Part shown: one piece after another, positions 1 to 7,555 of the stretch
Position numbering within the stretch: position 1 is the first letter of the stretch
Layout of the letters: every line of letters starts with the position of its first letter
Virus record (IMG/VR): IMGVR_UViG_3300044701_000569
Coordinates: 1 to 64,000 of that record
DNA length: 64,000 nt
Source: a virus
Direction: 5' to 3' (one strand)
Program-made: the position numbers and the translations under genes
Notes under the pieces: model-generated
The model's input: the letters and a program-made list of their open reading frames with translations, nothing else
Told to the model about the DNA's origin: nothing
Database searches by the model: none

Positions 1-436
1 CATTAAGGTCATCAAAGTAACCTGTGCGTTTTGTTACATTGGCAGTGGCAGCATAAAAGTTAAAACTTGAAAGTATCTGCTGACTTTTGCCTGGCATGTA
101 GTGATGATAGAACTTGGTCTGGTGAACGACACGACTATTAGCATTGTTACTGGTTGTTAGTCTAGCACAGGCTTTGTTGTCTTGAAATGTTACTGAACCA
201 CCATTAAAGATTTTATCTATAAACATCGGGTCTAGACCGTACAAATGTTTATAGTCACCTAGAGTAAACGGTGTACTCATACGTATACGGCCAAACGCAT
301 CAGTCTGTCCTACTTTAAGTGTGGTACGAAGCACAGGTTGCCCTAGCGCATTGTATTCCATGACATGATGTAAGTCACTTAGGTTAGGTTCCCAAGGATG
401 TTCATAGTTAGTACTGTTAGGATTTAAGATTGGCAT
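1..436 (-). CDS. Virion structural protein, N-terminal part (runs off left edge)
   Basis: Reading the minus strand from an ATG at 434-436 gives an open frame of 145 codons to the window edge, starting MPILNPNSTNYEHPWEPN. I recognise segments such as KVGQTDAFGRIRMSTPFTLG from large virion proteins of marine T4-like phages, but cannot place it in a named T4 family. It follows two small minus-strand genes with 3 nt spacing, so it is probably the third gene of a late operon. The C-terminal part is missing because of the window boundary, not because of a mutation. Confidence 0.75.
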   Translation of the reverse strand, partial: MPILNPNSTNYEHPWEPNLSDLHHVMEYNALGQPVLRTTLKVGQTDAFGRIRMSTPFTLGDYKHLYGLDPMFIDKIFNGGSVTFQDNKACARLTTSNNANSRVVHQTKFYHHYMPGKSQQILSSFNFYAATANVTKRTGYFDDLN

Positions 437-439
437 TGA

Positions 440-676
440 TTAAGCCCAGGGTCTACCAACAACTAGTCCGCCCACGTTAGGGTTATCAACTACATTGTTA
501 GTATCGTTGTCTCCTACAGCATAACGTGTAGGTAACTGTGTAGCATCTGCTGTAGTATCAGCATAGCGGCTTGGTTCTATAACATTCTGTGCTGCTCTGT
601 CATTACCAGCAAGTGCTAGTTTAGCGTCTTGTCTAGCTCTCTTAGTTGCTAGGGTTGAAATTCCATTTGATGCCAT
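440..676 (-). CDS. Small conserved phage protein, likely virion-associated
   Basis: 78 aa, beginning MASNGISTLATKRARQDAKLALA. The N-terminal half is basic and helical-looking, the C-terminal half is polar and rich in D, N and T. A ribosome binding site (AGGGGG) lies just upstream and the start overlaps the stop of the preceding gene by 1 nt. I recall similar small proteins beside structural genes in marine T4-like phages; its role is unknown. Its position before a large virion protein suggests late expression. Confidence 0.7.
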   Translation of the reverse strand: MASNGISTLATKRARQDAKLALAGNDRAAQNVIEPSRYADTTADATQLPTRYAVGDNDTNNVVDNPNVGGLVVGRPWA

Positions 677-903
677 TATAGACCCCCTAATTGTTTAATT
701 CTATTTAATTCGTCATCGCTACCTTGCTTATTCATAAATCCAACAATTTCGTCATAATCATCCATTGTAACCACTCGCTCTTGACTAATTGCTGTTACCT
801 TTTGTGCAATATCGTGCAGGTCAGGATCTCGTTCTACATCTTCTCTAGCCAGCTCTAGCAGACGCAGAAATGTAGGTACATCGATCTTAATAACATCTAT
901 CAT
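676..903 (-). CDS. Small conserved phage protein, unknown function
   Basis: 75 aa, MIDVIKIDVPTFLRLLELAR at the start and an acidic helical body, ending IKQLGGL. No known catalytic motif. It is preceded by GGAG and by a T4-type late motif (ATAAATA on the minus strand at 922-928), 19 nt from the start, so it is likely the first gene of a late operon of three. It is divergent from hemA with less than 40 nt between the two starts. Confidence 0.7.
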   Translation of the reverse strand: MIDVIKIDVPTFLRLLELAREDVERDPDLHDIAQKVTAISQERVVTMDDYDEIVGFMNKQGSDDELNRIKQLGGL

Positions 904-921
904 AATAATTCTCCGCTTAGA

Positions 922-928
922 TATTTAT
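922..928 (-). promoter_or_regulatory. T4-type late promoter motif ATAAATA
   Basis: The minus strand reads CATAAATATC, close to the T4 late consensus TATAAATA, 19 nt upstream of the gene at 676-903 and followed by GGAG. Confidence 0.55.
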
Positions 929-929
929 G

Positions 930-936
930 TTAAATA
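930..936 (+). promoter_or_regulatory. Late-like motif TTAAATA placed 5 nt before the hemA ATG
   Basis: TTAAATA is followed by exactly five bases and the ATG at 942. The same spacing recurs at seven other genes, which supports both the start choice and a leaderless transcript. It deviates from ATAAATA at the first base. Confidence 0.45.
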
Positions 937-941
937 TAGGT

Positions 942-2135
942 ATGATTAATAAAGATCCATTTCGTAACAAAATACAAGAGCTTAAGGATTCAGGCAAATA
1001 TCGTGTGTTTAACGATATTCTGCGAGAACGAGGCAAGTTTCCTAAGAGCATTTGGTATTCAAAATATGCTATCAAAGAAATAGTAAATTGGTGCTCCAAT
1101 GACTATCTAGGAATGGGTCAAAACAAGTTTGTGATCGATGCTATGCACACAGCATTGGATCAAACAGGTGCTGGATCGGGTGGTACTAGAAACATAGGCG
1201 GTACCAGTCACTATCACGTAGCACTTGAAGCAGAATTGGCTTCGTTGCACAAGAAAGAACGAGCCTTACTTTATACGTCCGCCTATGTTGCAAATGAATG
1301 GACGTTGGTCGCTCTGAAACAAATCATTCCTAACATTGTGTATCTAAGTGATTCAAACAATCACGCATCCTTGATCCAGGGCATGAGACACAGTGGTGCT
1401 GAAAGGATCATATGGCAGCACAATGATATGAACGACCTAGAGCAAAAATTAAAAGAGGTGAAGGGCGTACCATGTATAGTATTTGAATCCGTGTATAGCA
1501 TGGATGGAGACGTGTCACCCATGCTCGACATTTGCAACCTCGCTGACCGTTATGGTGCAATAACCTATATTGATGAAGTTCATGCCGTAGGACTCTACGG
1601 AGAACAAGGAGGAGGCTACATTGAAAAACTAGGCCTCCAAGATCGTATAGATATTGTTAACGGTACACTGGGTAAGGCCTTTGGTGTGCAGGGCGGATAT
1701 ATTGCAGCGGATGCTGACGTTATAGACGCTGTCCGCTCTGTAGCCTCTGGCTTTATTTTTACAACATCAATGAGCCCGGTCAGTTGCGCTGGTGCTCTTG
1801 CTGCTATTAAATATCTGCGAGATCATAACGAACTGAGAGTTGAGCATCAAAGCAAAGCTGTTAGATTAAAATATCTTTTAGATAAAGCAGGTATTGAAGT
1901 TTTAGAAGCCAGCACGACTCACATCGTTCCTGTTATGGTTAGGGATGCTGTTAAGTGTAAATCAATGAGTGATAGGCTCTTAAACGAATACGGATTATAC
2001 ATACAACCTATCAACTATCCTACGGTGAGTGTAGGATCAGAACGACTTAGAATAGCGCCAACTCCACTGCACACTGACGCTATGATACATAATTTAGTTC
2101 ACGCATTAAAAGAGGTATTTGATGAACATTCGTAA
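942..2135 (+). CDS. hemA: 5-aminolevulinate synthase (ALAS)
   Basis: 397 aa, the usual ALAS core length. This PLP enzyme of the alpha-oxoamine synthase family condenses glycine and succinyl-CoA to 5-aminolevulinate, the first step of heme synthesis by the Shemin route. Visible family signatures: CSNDYLGM (about 51-58), [13 protein letters not shown] (76-88), [10 protein letters not shown] (211-220), the PLP lysine in TLGKAFG (K245), an FTTSMSP segment and a C-terminal RLRIAPTP. No obvious defect, so it should be active. The frame is open from an ATG at 927, but the ATG at 942 fits the family N-terminus better and has the TTAAATA-N5-ATG arrangement. It overlaps the DUF454 gene, so it is translated as an operon. 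KBL or BioF are alternatives, but the THIVPVMV and [19 protein letters not shown] context favours ALAS. Confidence 0.92.
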   Translation: MINKDPFRNKIQELKDSGKYRVFNDILRERGKFPKSIWYSKYAIKEIVNWCSNDYLGMGQNKFVIDAMHTALDQTGAGSGGTRNIGGTSHYHVALEAELASLHKKERALLYTSAYVANEWTLVALKQIIPNIVYLSDSNNHASLIQGMRHSGAERIIWQHNDMNDLEQKLKEVKGVPCIVFESVYSMDGDVSPMLDICNLADRYGAITYIDEVHAVGLYGEQGGGYIEKLGLQDRIDIVNGTLGKAFGVQGGYIAADADVIDAVRSVASGFIFTTSMSPVSCAGALAAIKYLRDHNELRVEHQSKAVRLKYLLDKAGIEVLEASTTHIVPVMVRDAVKCKSMSDRLLNEYGLYIQPINYPTVSVGSERLRIAPTPLHTDAMIHNLVHALKEVFDEHS

Positions 2136-2538
2136 AGCACTGTGGTTCACCGCAGGTACAATATTTTTAGGTATAGCATTTGTTGGCATTTATGTTCCAG
2201 GACTGCCCTGGAGTACTCCTACAGTAATAGCAGCCTATTGTTTTGCTCGTTCCAGTGAACGCATGCATCGATGGCTGTACAGTCACAAGATATTTGGTCC
2301 GTTCCTCACAGGATGGACTGAAAAACGCATCTTCCCTACCAAGTTCAAATACTTTATGCTAGTGACTATGAGTTCCAGTCTTGCGCTGATGTGGTTCACC
2401 ACAGGCAATATCAAAGCTGTGCTGTGGACAGGCGGCTTTATGGCACTGGTAGCTATCTGGGGTTGGAGATATCCCGGATCAGAAGAAGAATATCAGCGCC
2501 GCAAAGACGCTGGTAAAAAGATTGCTTGGCTTAAATGA
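2122..2538 (+). CDS. YbaN/DUF454 family inner-membrane protein
   Basis: 138 aa with at least three hydrophobic segments (about 8-27, 70-88 and 93-110) and the family hallmark of an early [12 protein letters not shown] loop, a [13 protein letters not shown] segment and WRYPGS near the end. DUF454 proteins are small membrane proteins of unknown function. The ATG lies inside the last codons of hemA behind AGAGG, and the 3' end overlaps the next gene by ATGA, so all three are translationally coupled. A role in heme handling is suggested only by that coupling. Confidence 0.85.
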   Translation: MNIRKALWFTAGTIFLGIAFVGIYVPGLPWSTPTVIAAYCFARSSERMHRWLYSHKIFGPFLTGWTEKRIFPTKFKYFMLVTMSSSLALMWFTTGNIKAVLWTGGFMALVAIWGWRYPGSEEEYQRRKDAGKKIAWLK

Positions 2539-3104
2539 TTGTTGTATTAGAAAACGCTGTAGATAAAGAGATACAAGATACAATTGAGTCCTGTATATGT
2601 TCTTCAGAATTTCCTTGGTTCTATACTTCAGAGATTACTGGAGGTTCTAAGTTTGGAGAAACAGATCCTTACGGAGGATTTTTCAACATCGTAAGGTTTT
2701 ACGGACAAGCAAATAACCACTACAACGATCTGTTTCTTGAAATATTGCGTAGTGTTGTAAACAATACTAATTTACAAGTGTTTAATGTTGATAGAATAAG
2801 AGCAGGAATGTTTACTAGAGAAAAAGAAATAATAATACACAGTCCCCACATAGACTATGATGTTCCACACACTGCGATGCTGTACTATGTGTGTGATTCA
2901 GATGGACCTACTTTTTTCTATAACGATCAAAAAGAAATAATCAAAACTGTTGAACCAAAAAAAGGAACTGTAGTTTTATTTGATGGTTCAACATTACACT
3001 CTAGCTCTTCGCCTTGCATAAGTGCTAGAAGAATCGTCCTAAACTATAATTTTAATGTTAACTGCCCAGTTCAAAATAATATTCAACTGGTTCAATCGCA
3101 GTAA
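2535..3104 (+). CDS. 2OG-Fe(II) dioxygenase-like protein
   Basis: 189 aa, double-stranded beta-helix oxygenase pattern: HSPHIDYD supplies the HxD iron ligands (about residues 100-107), and the distal part GSTLHSSSS followed by ARRIVLNYNF supplies the second His and the Arg expected to bind 2-oxoglutarate. Last gene of the hemA operon, overlapping DUF454 by 4 nt. Its 3' end overlaps the convergent SGNH gene by 47 nt. The substrate is unknown; one of seven such proteins in this window. Confidence 0.8.
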   Translation: MIVVLENAVDKEIQDTIESCICSSEFPWFYTSEITGGSKFGETDPYGGFFNIVRFYGQANNHYNDLFLEILRSVVNNTNLQVFNVDRIRAGMFTREKEIIIHSPHIDYDVPHTAMLYYVCDSDGPTFFYNDQKEIIKTVEPKKGTVVLFDGSTLHSSSSPCISARRIVLNYNFNVNCPVQNNIQLVQSQ

Positions 3105-3780
3105 CAAAATCTTCTTTCTTCATTGAAAACTTTTCTGTCTTTAGCCATTCTTTAATTTTGTTGGCAAAAATAGAATTGTTTTTATCATTCATATGACAAG
3201 CCCGTAATTCTCTACCTCCAGGTCTTAAAGGTTTACGCTGCCACATACCTCTACTGTTTTGATATTCTATTCCGTAATGTAACATGTCAATGGTGTGTAT
3301 ATCAAACATAGAACAATTAGACCAATCTTTAACCCTACTCATAGAATAATCAAAACAAGGTATAACTAAGCTATCTGATCTAACAGTGATAATATCCTTT
3401 ACCATTAGTTCTTGTAATGAAACTTCTTGTGCTTCGTTCCTACCAAACACTATCCAATTAAACATTGATGTTAAAACATTTCTATCATTATGAGATAGAT
3501 TAGAATTTTTTAAAGTGTCTTCAATTTGATTAATACCAGGCCAAAAAGGCTGCTGTAATTGAGGTGCATAAAATCTACCCCAATTTGTAACTAAAAAAAT
3601 GCATCTATCATATAGATGATGATTCTTTTGAAAGAGGTCATAACTGTACCAAACACTTGATCCTGTGTGAGCAAAATTAGTTATAGACACATCAGGACCG
3701 TTTAACAAAGAGTACCAAGCTCGGTCTTCGTTCCACGGCTCTGTGTGTGCAAAGCTGTCACCAAATACAGCTACCTTCAT
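3058..3780 (-). CDS. SGNH/GDSL-like hydrolase-fold protein
   Basis: 240 aa. Begins MKVAVFGDSFAH, matching block I of SGNH hydrolases (GDS with the nucleophilic Ser), with a Gly/Asn-containing middle (NFAHTGSS, LVTNWGRF) and a late H-x2-D motif (CHMNDKNN) that could supply the catalytic His. Probably an esterase acting on acyl groups, perhaps of surface sugars; this is inference. The ATG shares a base with the stop of the upstream HNH gene (TAATG), so the two are coupled. Confidence 0.7.
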   Translation of the reverse strand: MKVAVFGDSFAHTEPWNEDRAWYSLLNGPDVSITNFAHTGSSVWYSYDLFQKNHHLYDRCIFLVTNWGRFYAPQLQQPFWPGINQIEDTLKNSNLSHNDRNVLTSMFNWIVFGRNEAQEVSLQELMVKDIITVRSDSLVIPCFDYSMSRVKDWSNCSMFDIHTIDMLHYGIEYQNSRGMWQRKPLRPGGRELRACHMNDKNNSIFANKIKEWLKTEKFSMKKEDFVTAIEPVEYYFELGS

Positions 3781-4292
3781 TACTTTAGCCAGGCTTCCCA
3801 ACTAGGATGACGAATATCAAATTCTAACTGTTTGCGCTTGTTAACAAGTTCATAGTAGTCAGGTTGATATGGTCGACGCAGAGGACGAGGTTCCATCTTA
3901 TTGCCCTTGCGAGCATTACAAGGACCACACGCACTAACAATATTATCCCAACAGGTAGTACCACCTCTACTTAGAGGAACTACGTGATCTAGTGTTAGGA
4001 TTGATTTAGGAAATTGAGTGTCGCAGTATTGACAGGTATTAAGGTCGCGGAGGAAAACATTAGTCTTAGAGAAGCGTGGTGTCTTCCGCCGTCGCATCAT
4101 TTCTTTCATCATAATTACCGCAGGAACTCTTGTTTCCCAGGTTGCTGAGCGAACTACCCAGTCGTCGTACCAGTCAAGAACAGTTACCTTATCTAACCAT
4201 AGATAAGTGACTGCTTCCTTCCACTGCACAGTGCTTAATGGAAGATATGATACGGGCAATCCGTCTGCGTTCAGAACTAGTGTATCTGCCAT
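3780..4292 (-). CDS. HNH endonuclease
   Basis: 170 aa. The C-terminal half holds a full HNH domain: CQYCDTQFP with a CxxC zinc pair (about 88-91), then LTLDHVVPLSRGG (the DH pair of the active site), W-DN and ACGPCNARKG with a second CxxC. The N-terminal 80 residues (LNADGLPVSYLPLSTVQW) match the usual front of this bacterial/phage HNH group. It could be a homing-type or a repair nuclease; no interrupted gene is visible nearby, so a free-standing role is more likely. Confidence 0.88.
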   Translation of the reverse strand: MADTLVLNADGLPVSYLPLSTVQWKEAVTYLWLDKVTVLDWYDDWVVRSATWETRVPAVIMMKEMMRRRKTPRFSKTNVFLRDLNTCQYCDTQFPKSILTLDHVVPLSRGGTTCWDNIVSACGPCNARKGNKMEPRPLRRPYQPDYYELVNKRKQLEFDIRHPSWEAWLK

Positions 4293-4307
4293 TTTCTACT
4301 TTCTTAC

Positions 4308-4682
4308 TCAATTGTAGTCTGTTTTAGTTACTGGTTTAAAATCAATTCCTGTGTTTAGAACACAGGCTGATCCATCTTTAAATATCAACACGTTGGAATA
4401 GGTTTTTGTTTCTGGATTTGCAAACATTATTCCAGTTCCAACCATTTCTTTAGGCTTTCCTTCGTCAATCCAATTCATGTTACTTAAACTCTGTCCTAGA
4501 GGTATCTCTCCATACTGTGCTTCTAACAGAGCTGCTACTGTAACTGCATCTGAATAACAAGGTATACTGATCAGTACGTGCTTATTCTCAAGTGATCTAG
4601 TTTGAGCTAGACCGTATCCTACTCCTACCAATCCTGCTCCTAGCACAAATAGTACTAAAGCTATTGGTTTTCTCAAGTTCAT
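4308..4682 (-). CDS. Secreted or membrane-anchored small protein
   Basis: 124 aa with an N-terminal hydrophobic segment (PIALVLFVLGAGLVGVGYG, about 6-24) preceded by Arg/Lys, so a signal anchor or signal peptide. The rest is soluble with two Cys (IPCYS, SACVL), which may form a disulfide in the periplasm. AAGG lies close to the ATG. I do not recognise the family. Confidence 0.65.
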   Translation of the reverse strand: MNLRKPIALVLFVLGAGLVGVGYGLAQTRSLENKHVLISIPCYSDAVTVAALLEAQYGEIPLGQSLSNMNWIDEGKPKEMVGTGIMFANPETKTYSNVLIFKDGSACVLNTGIDFKPVTKTDYN

Positions 4683-4694
4683 TACCTTAACCTA

Positions 4695-5219
4695 TTAAAA
4701 ATAATGTGCTACTGCCTGAGTCGCACAAAGATCTAAAGCCTTTCGCCATTGCGCACGACCAGTGTATTCAAAAATTATACTAGGTTCTGGGTCACATGTC
4801 AACCAAGTTTCTTCTTTTATTTCATCTTCTAACTGTCCAGGCATCCAACCACTAAGTCCAACACATAATCTCCAAAAATCAGGAGAATTACCATCTGCTA
4901 ACTTTTGTATCATTACTATATCAGAAGTGATAGCTAGTCCACCTGGGACCTGCATAGTATTTGATCCATACCATTCGTCTGAGTGCAACATTATTAGTGC
5001 GCCTGGATTAACAGGTCCGCCTGTATAAACATCTATGTTAGGCTGTAGAGAACCGTGTTCTTTGAGAAGGACATCTGCTTTGTGTCCTGATGTTTTATTA
5101 AGTATTAGACCAGCTACGCCTTTACTACTGTTTTCAGTAACTAAGATTACTGAGTTTGCGAATAGAGATCGCTTTGGTAAATTTGGATGTGCTATCAGCA
5201 GTTTTCCTGCTTTGACCAT
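4695..5219 (-). CDS. YqgE/AlgH (UPF0301) family protein
   Basis: 174 aa, close to the bacterial family length. Signatures: GKLLIAHPNLP at the start, VAGLILNK, VYTGGPVNPGALIMLHS and GLSGWMPGQLEDEI. AlgH/YqgE proteins are widespread single-domain bacterial proteins; AlgH was named for a regulator of alginate synthesis, but the biochemical role is unsettled. The frame is open further upstream (TTG), but the ATG at 5217-5219 has GGAG 8 nt before it and starts like the family. A phage copy is unusual and may act on host envelope regulation, which is only a guess. Confidence 0.85.
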   Translation of the reverse strand: MVKAGKLLIAHPNLPKRSLFANSVILVTENSSKGVAGLILNKTSGHKADVLLKEHGSLQPNIDVYTGGPVNPGALIMLHSDEWYGSNTMQVPGGLAITSDIVMIQKLADGNSPDFWRLCVGLSGWMPGQLEDEIKEETWLTCDPEPSIIFEYTGRAQWRKALDLCATQAVAHYF

Positions 5220-5224
5220 TTTGT

Positions 5225-5485
5225 TTAACTCCAATCTGGTAGAGGTCCACCATACTTTTTGCCTTTGATCTTCTTACCGCCAACTTTAGCACGACTGTCT
5301 TTGGTAACGCCCAGCTTATGGCTCTTGTTGCCTTCTCTGCGGCGATACCCTTGACTCTTACAGGAAGCCAACGCACTTGCACCTAATGCTGAGTTAGGTT
5401 TAGAACTTTTGCAGAGACTGCGAGTTGCCTGCCAATCTCTTAGACGTATGTCATCTTCTTCGGTAATAAAGTCAAGGGCTTTCAT
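5225..5485 (-). CDS. Small basic conserved phage protein
   Basis: 86 aa. The N-terminus is acidic (MKALDFITEEDDIRLRDWQ), the rest is strongly basic with GYRRREGNKSH and KVGGKKIKGKKYGGPLPDW, suggesting nucleic-acid binding or a structural role. No Shine-Dalgarno sequence; TAAATA on the minus strand ends exactly 5 nt before the ATG, which predicts a leaderless late mRNA. An in-frame upstream start (5500) lacks support. Unknown function. Confidence 0.65.
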   Translation of the reverse strand: MKALDFITEEDDIRLRDWQATRSLCKSSKPNSALGASALASCKSQGYRRREGNKSHKLGVTKDSRAKVGGKKIKGKKYGGPLPDWS

Positions 5486-5490
5486 ACAGT

Positions 5491-5496
5491 TATTTA
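5491..5496 (-). promoter_or_regulatory. Late-like motif (C)TAAATA 5 nt before a start codon
   Basis: Minus strand TAAATA, five bases, then the ATG of the gene ending at 5485. Deviates from ATAAATA only in the first base. Confidence 0.4.
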
Positions 5497-5500
5497 GCAC

Positions 5501-5716
5501 CTATCTGTAACGGTCAGCAGGATTTTCAAATTCTCTGCTTTCTTCACACAATCTAAATGTTAGTACTTTACGTGGACCGCGAGTTGTATTAATAGATATT
5601 TCTCCTGTCTTTTCGTGGAATTCAATCTTGGTAATTTTAGCCTTGTCGCCATTAGGGCCAACAAGAATCTCTTGACCCAACTCTAAGTGTAGGTCAATTC
5701 CGCGTAATGTACTCAT
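5501..5716 (-). CDS. Small conserved phage protein, unknown function
   Basis: 71 aa, MSTLRGIDLHLELGQEILVG then a beta-rich body (KITKIEFHEKTGEISINTTR) ending in acidic residues. The beta pattern resembles a small SH3-like or OB-like barrel, but no family is recognised. A clear RBS (AGGAGA) precedes the ATG and an ATAAATA late motif lies about 50 nt upstream. Confidence 0.65.
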   Translation of the reverse strand: MSTLRGIDLHLELGQEILVGPNGDKAKITKIEFHEKTGEISINTTRGPRKVLTFRLCEESREFENPADRYR

Positions 5717-5768
5717 GGGATTCTCCTAAGAATTCTAAGTATAGAAAAGCAGTTGCTACTGCTTCAAA

Positions 5769-5775
5769 TATTTAT
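5769..5775 (-). promoter_or_regulatory. T4-type late promoter motif ATAAATA
   Basis: Minus strand ATAAATATT in the divergent gap between the genes at 5501-5716 and 5823-6107, 52 nt before the minus-strand start. Confidence 0.5.
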
Positions 5776-5793
5776 TCTGCTGATAATTTTTAA

Positions 5794-5801
5794 TATAAAT
5801 T
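5794..5801 (+). promoter_or_regulatory. Late-like promoter motif TATAAATT
   Basis: Seven of eight bases match TATAAATA. It lies 21 nt before the ATG at 5823, with AGGAGA between them, so it would drive the plus-strand set 5823-7186. Confidence 0.45.
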
Positions 5802-5822
5802 AGTATATAGGAGAAACATATA

Positions 5823-6107
5823 ATGCAAATTGAAGATATTACAACAGGCGAAAGTTGGGGTTGCAAGTTTAAGGTTCGCACATTTGTTGATGAACAAGGA
5901 CAGCCTGTAAATACTAAAAATATTCCGCTTGGTGGCAAGGTGCCCGGAAATCCTGGTTGGTATGAAAGTGTTGGGTCAATAGCACTGCGTGACTCTAAGA
6001 ATAAGTTAGTAGAAATTATTGATCATCAGTTACCTGACCGTAAGTGGACAGTTAGTTGGGCAGACTGTTGGGACATTGACAGGGTAGAATACGCTGAAGA
6101 TAAGTAA
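5823..6107 (+). CDS. Conserved phage protein, unknown function
   Basis: 94 aa, MQIEDITTGESWGCKFKVRT at the start, Trp-rich and probably beta-sheet, ending in an acidic tail. It resembles proteins I recall from marine T4-like phages without known function. Strong AGGAGA site 9 nt before the ATG. First gene of a plus-strand run of four (5823-7186) that includes a dioxygenase. Confidence 0.65.
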   Translation: MQIEDITTGESWGCKFKVRTFVDEQGQPVNTKNIPLGGKVPGNPGWYESVGSIALRDSKNKLVEIIDHQLPDRKWTVSWADCWDIDRVEYAEDK

Positions 6108-6138
6108 GTGTGCATGAACACAACAAGGAATATGCGCA

Positions 6139-6456
6139 ATGGCACACGAAGATGATGAGCTAGAAGCTGCTGCAAAAGTAGCATTAGGTGAAGCACTTAA
6201 CCTAGCTGCTCAGATTGCAGAAATGCAAATGAATGAAGAAGCCAGAGTTGATATCTACCAATTGTTAGATACCGTAGCGGAATACTACGGTGTTGAACGA
6301 ACAGAAGTTATTATCGATGACGATGAAGACGGGACTGTTATCGTTCGTTACACACGTGATGATGATGACGAAGATGACACAGACGATGCTAAGAAGGATA
6401 ACGAACTGCCCAGCTACCTAACACTGGCTGTGGACAACGATAAAAAGCTACATTAG
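6139..6456 (+). CDS. Acidic small protein, unknown function
   Basis: 105 aa. Helical Ala-rich first half (ELEAAAKVALGEALNLAAQI), then a very acidic stretch (about 75-90, many Asp and Glu). Strong acidity can mean DNA mimicry, but there is no direct evidence here. AAGGA lies before the ATG. The neighbours suggest one transcript with the flanking small genes. Confidence 0.6.
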   Translation: MAHEDDELEAAAKVALGEALNLAAQIAEMQMNEEARVDIYQLLDTVAEYYGVERTEVIIDDDEDGTVIVRYTRDDDDEDDTDDAKKDNELPSYLTLAVDNDKKLH

Positions 6457-6476
6457 CAATAACGGAGGGCACGGGC

Positions 6477-6671
6477 ATGAGGGTAGACAGTATACAATCT
6501 GTCGATCACATCACACCTAATCAGCGTGTGTTGGAACGAGTATTTTATGGCACAGATGAACGCACTGGCGTTAAAGTGCAACAAAGTTACTACTATGTGA
6601 TAGAAGTCTATAATGAAAAGGGTAAAGTAGAAGAGTCACAAAAGGGCAGAAACGTAGATCTAAGAGCATAA
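6477..6671 (+). CDS. Small protein, unknown function
   Basis: 64 aa with beta-type alternation (VQQSYYYVIEVYNEKGK) and charged ends. GGAGGG lies upstream of the ATG at a slightly long distance. It sits in the plus-strand run 5823-7186 and ends 8 nt before the dioxygenase gene. No family recognised. Confidence 0.55.
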   Translation: MRVDSIQSVDHITPNQRVLERVFYGTDERTGVKVQQSYYYVIEVYNEKGKVEESQKGRNVDLRA

Positions 6672-6679
6672 TTATTATT

Positions 6680-7186
6680 ATGCAAAACTTTAACTTCGTC
6701 AAACACACTCTAGACCCTGATTGGCAGGATGCCATAGAATATGCCCTTACAGGCGGCAGTCAATTTCCTTGGCAGTTCTGTCAACAAAAAACAACAGACG
6801 CTGAAATACTACCTTGGAACAGTCAATTTACGCATGAGTTCTATGCAGATGGAGAAGTGCAAACACCATTCTTTGAAATAATAGAGCCTGTTCTAGAAGT
6901 GTTAGATCCGCTGAGTTTAATTCGTGTTAAGGCCAATCTTACTATCGCTACACAGGATAGAATGAATCACGATTGGCACAAAGATTCCGGTGACAGCCGT
7001 TTACAGGCAGCAATCTACTATGTTAATACTAATAATGGATCAACAGAGTTTATAAGTGGTGATATGATAGAATCTGTTAAAGGACAGCTAATAACTTTTC
7101 CTGCAGATATGGAGCATAGAGTTTGGACCCACACTGATGTGCAGGCCCGAGCTGTAGTTAGCTTTCTTTATCTAGCTAAAGTTTAA
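6680..7186 (+). CDS. 2OG-Fe(II) dioxygenase-like protein
   Basis: 168 aa. The iron-binding HxD is in NHDWHKDSGD (about residues 93-102), the distal His in MEHRVWTHTD and the 2OG-binding Arg in QARAVVSF. The middle block IYYVNTNNGSTEF is nearly the same as IFYLNTNNGYTVF in the protein at 28102-28611, so these two are paralogs about 21 kb apart. Substrate unknown. Its stop overlaps the convergent lipoprotein gene by 4 nt. Confidence 0.8.
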   Translation: MQNFNFVKHTLDPDWQDAIEYALTGGSQFPWQFCQQKTTDAEILPWNSQFTHEFYADGEVQTPFFEIIEPVLEVLDPLSLIRVKANLTIATQDRMNHDWHKDSGDSRLQAAIYYVNTNNGSTEFISGDMIESVKGQLITFPADMEHRVWTHTDVQARAVVSFLYLAKV

Positions 7187-7521
7187 CGACAAATCCTACG
7201 TTCACGCATGACGCCGTAGTAGCGATCATATTCACGTACCCAAGTGCATTCACGCACAATCACACGTTCACGATAGATAACTTCAGGCTGTGGGTGTCTC
7301 TGTGCTTGCTGTTGATCCATGCTCTGACCCACGTTAGATCCAATAACTGAACCTACTACGGCTCCGGCGGCTGACCCTGCGGGGCCTGCTCCCAGGGCTC
7401 GTCCTACAGCATAGCCTGTGACGCCGCCAGCCACAGTGCCTACACCTTGATTAGGTCCTGAGGCACAACCTGTTAATACTAGGGCACTCAGTGCCACTGC
7501 ACCCATTACACTCTTGCGCAT
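7183..7521 (-). CDS. Lipoprotein with glycine-zipper domain
   Basis: 112 aa. Signal peptide with a lipobox (LVLTGCAS, Cys at 19), then a Gly/Ala-rich glycine-zipper segment (VAGGVTGYAVGRALGAGPAG, continuing to about 65) like SlyB/2TM lipoproteins, and a Tyr/Arg-rich tail with two Cys. It should be an outer- or inner-membrane lipoprotein. Its position right after a SAR-type lysin suggests an outer-spanin-like or exclusion role; this is inference. GGAG precedes the ATG and a late motif lies at 7557-7563. Confidence 0.75.
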   Translation of the reverse strand: MRKSVMGAVALSALVLTGCASGPNQGVGTVAGGVTGYAVGRALGAGPAGSAAGAVVGSVIGSNVGQSMDQQQAQRHPQPEVIYRERVIVRECTWVREYDRYYGVMRERRICR

Positions 7522-7555
7522 ACCGTTTCTCCTCTGTTGCTGTTATATGTGCAGT

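Noticed and set aside
3780-4292. HNH gene as part of an intron or intein
   Set aside because: It is a stand-alone gene with its own start and no split host gene around it.
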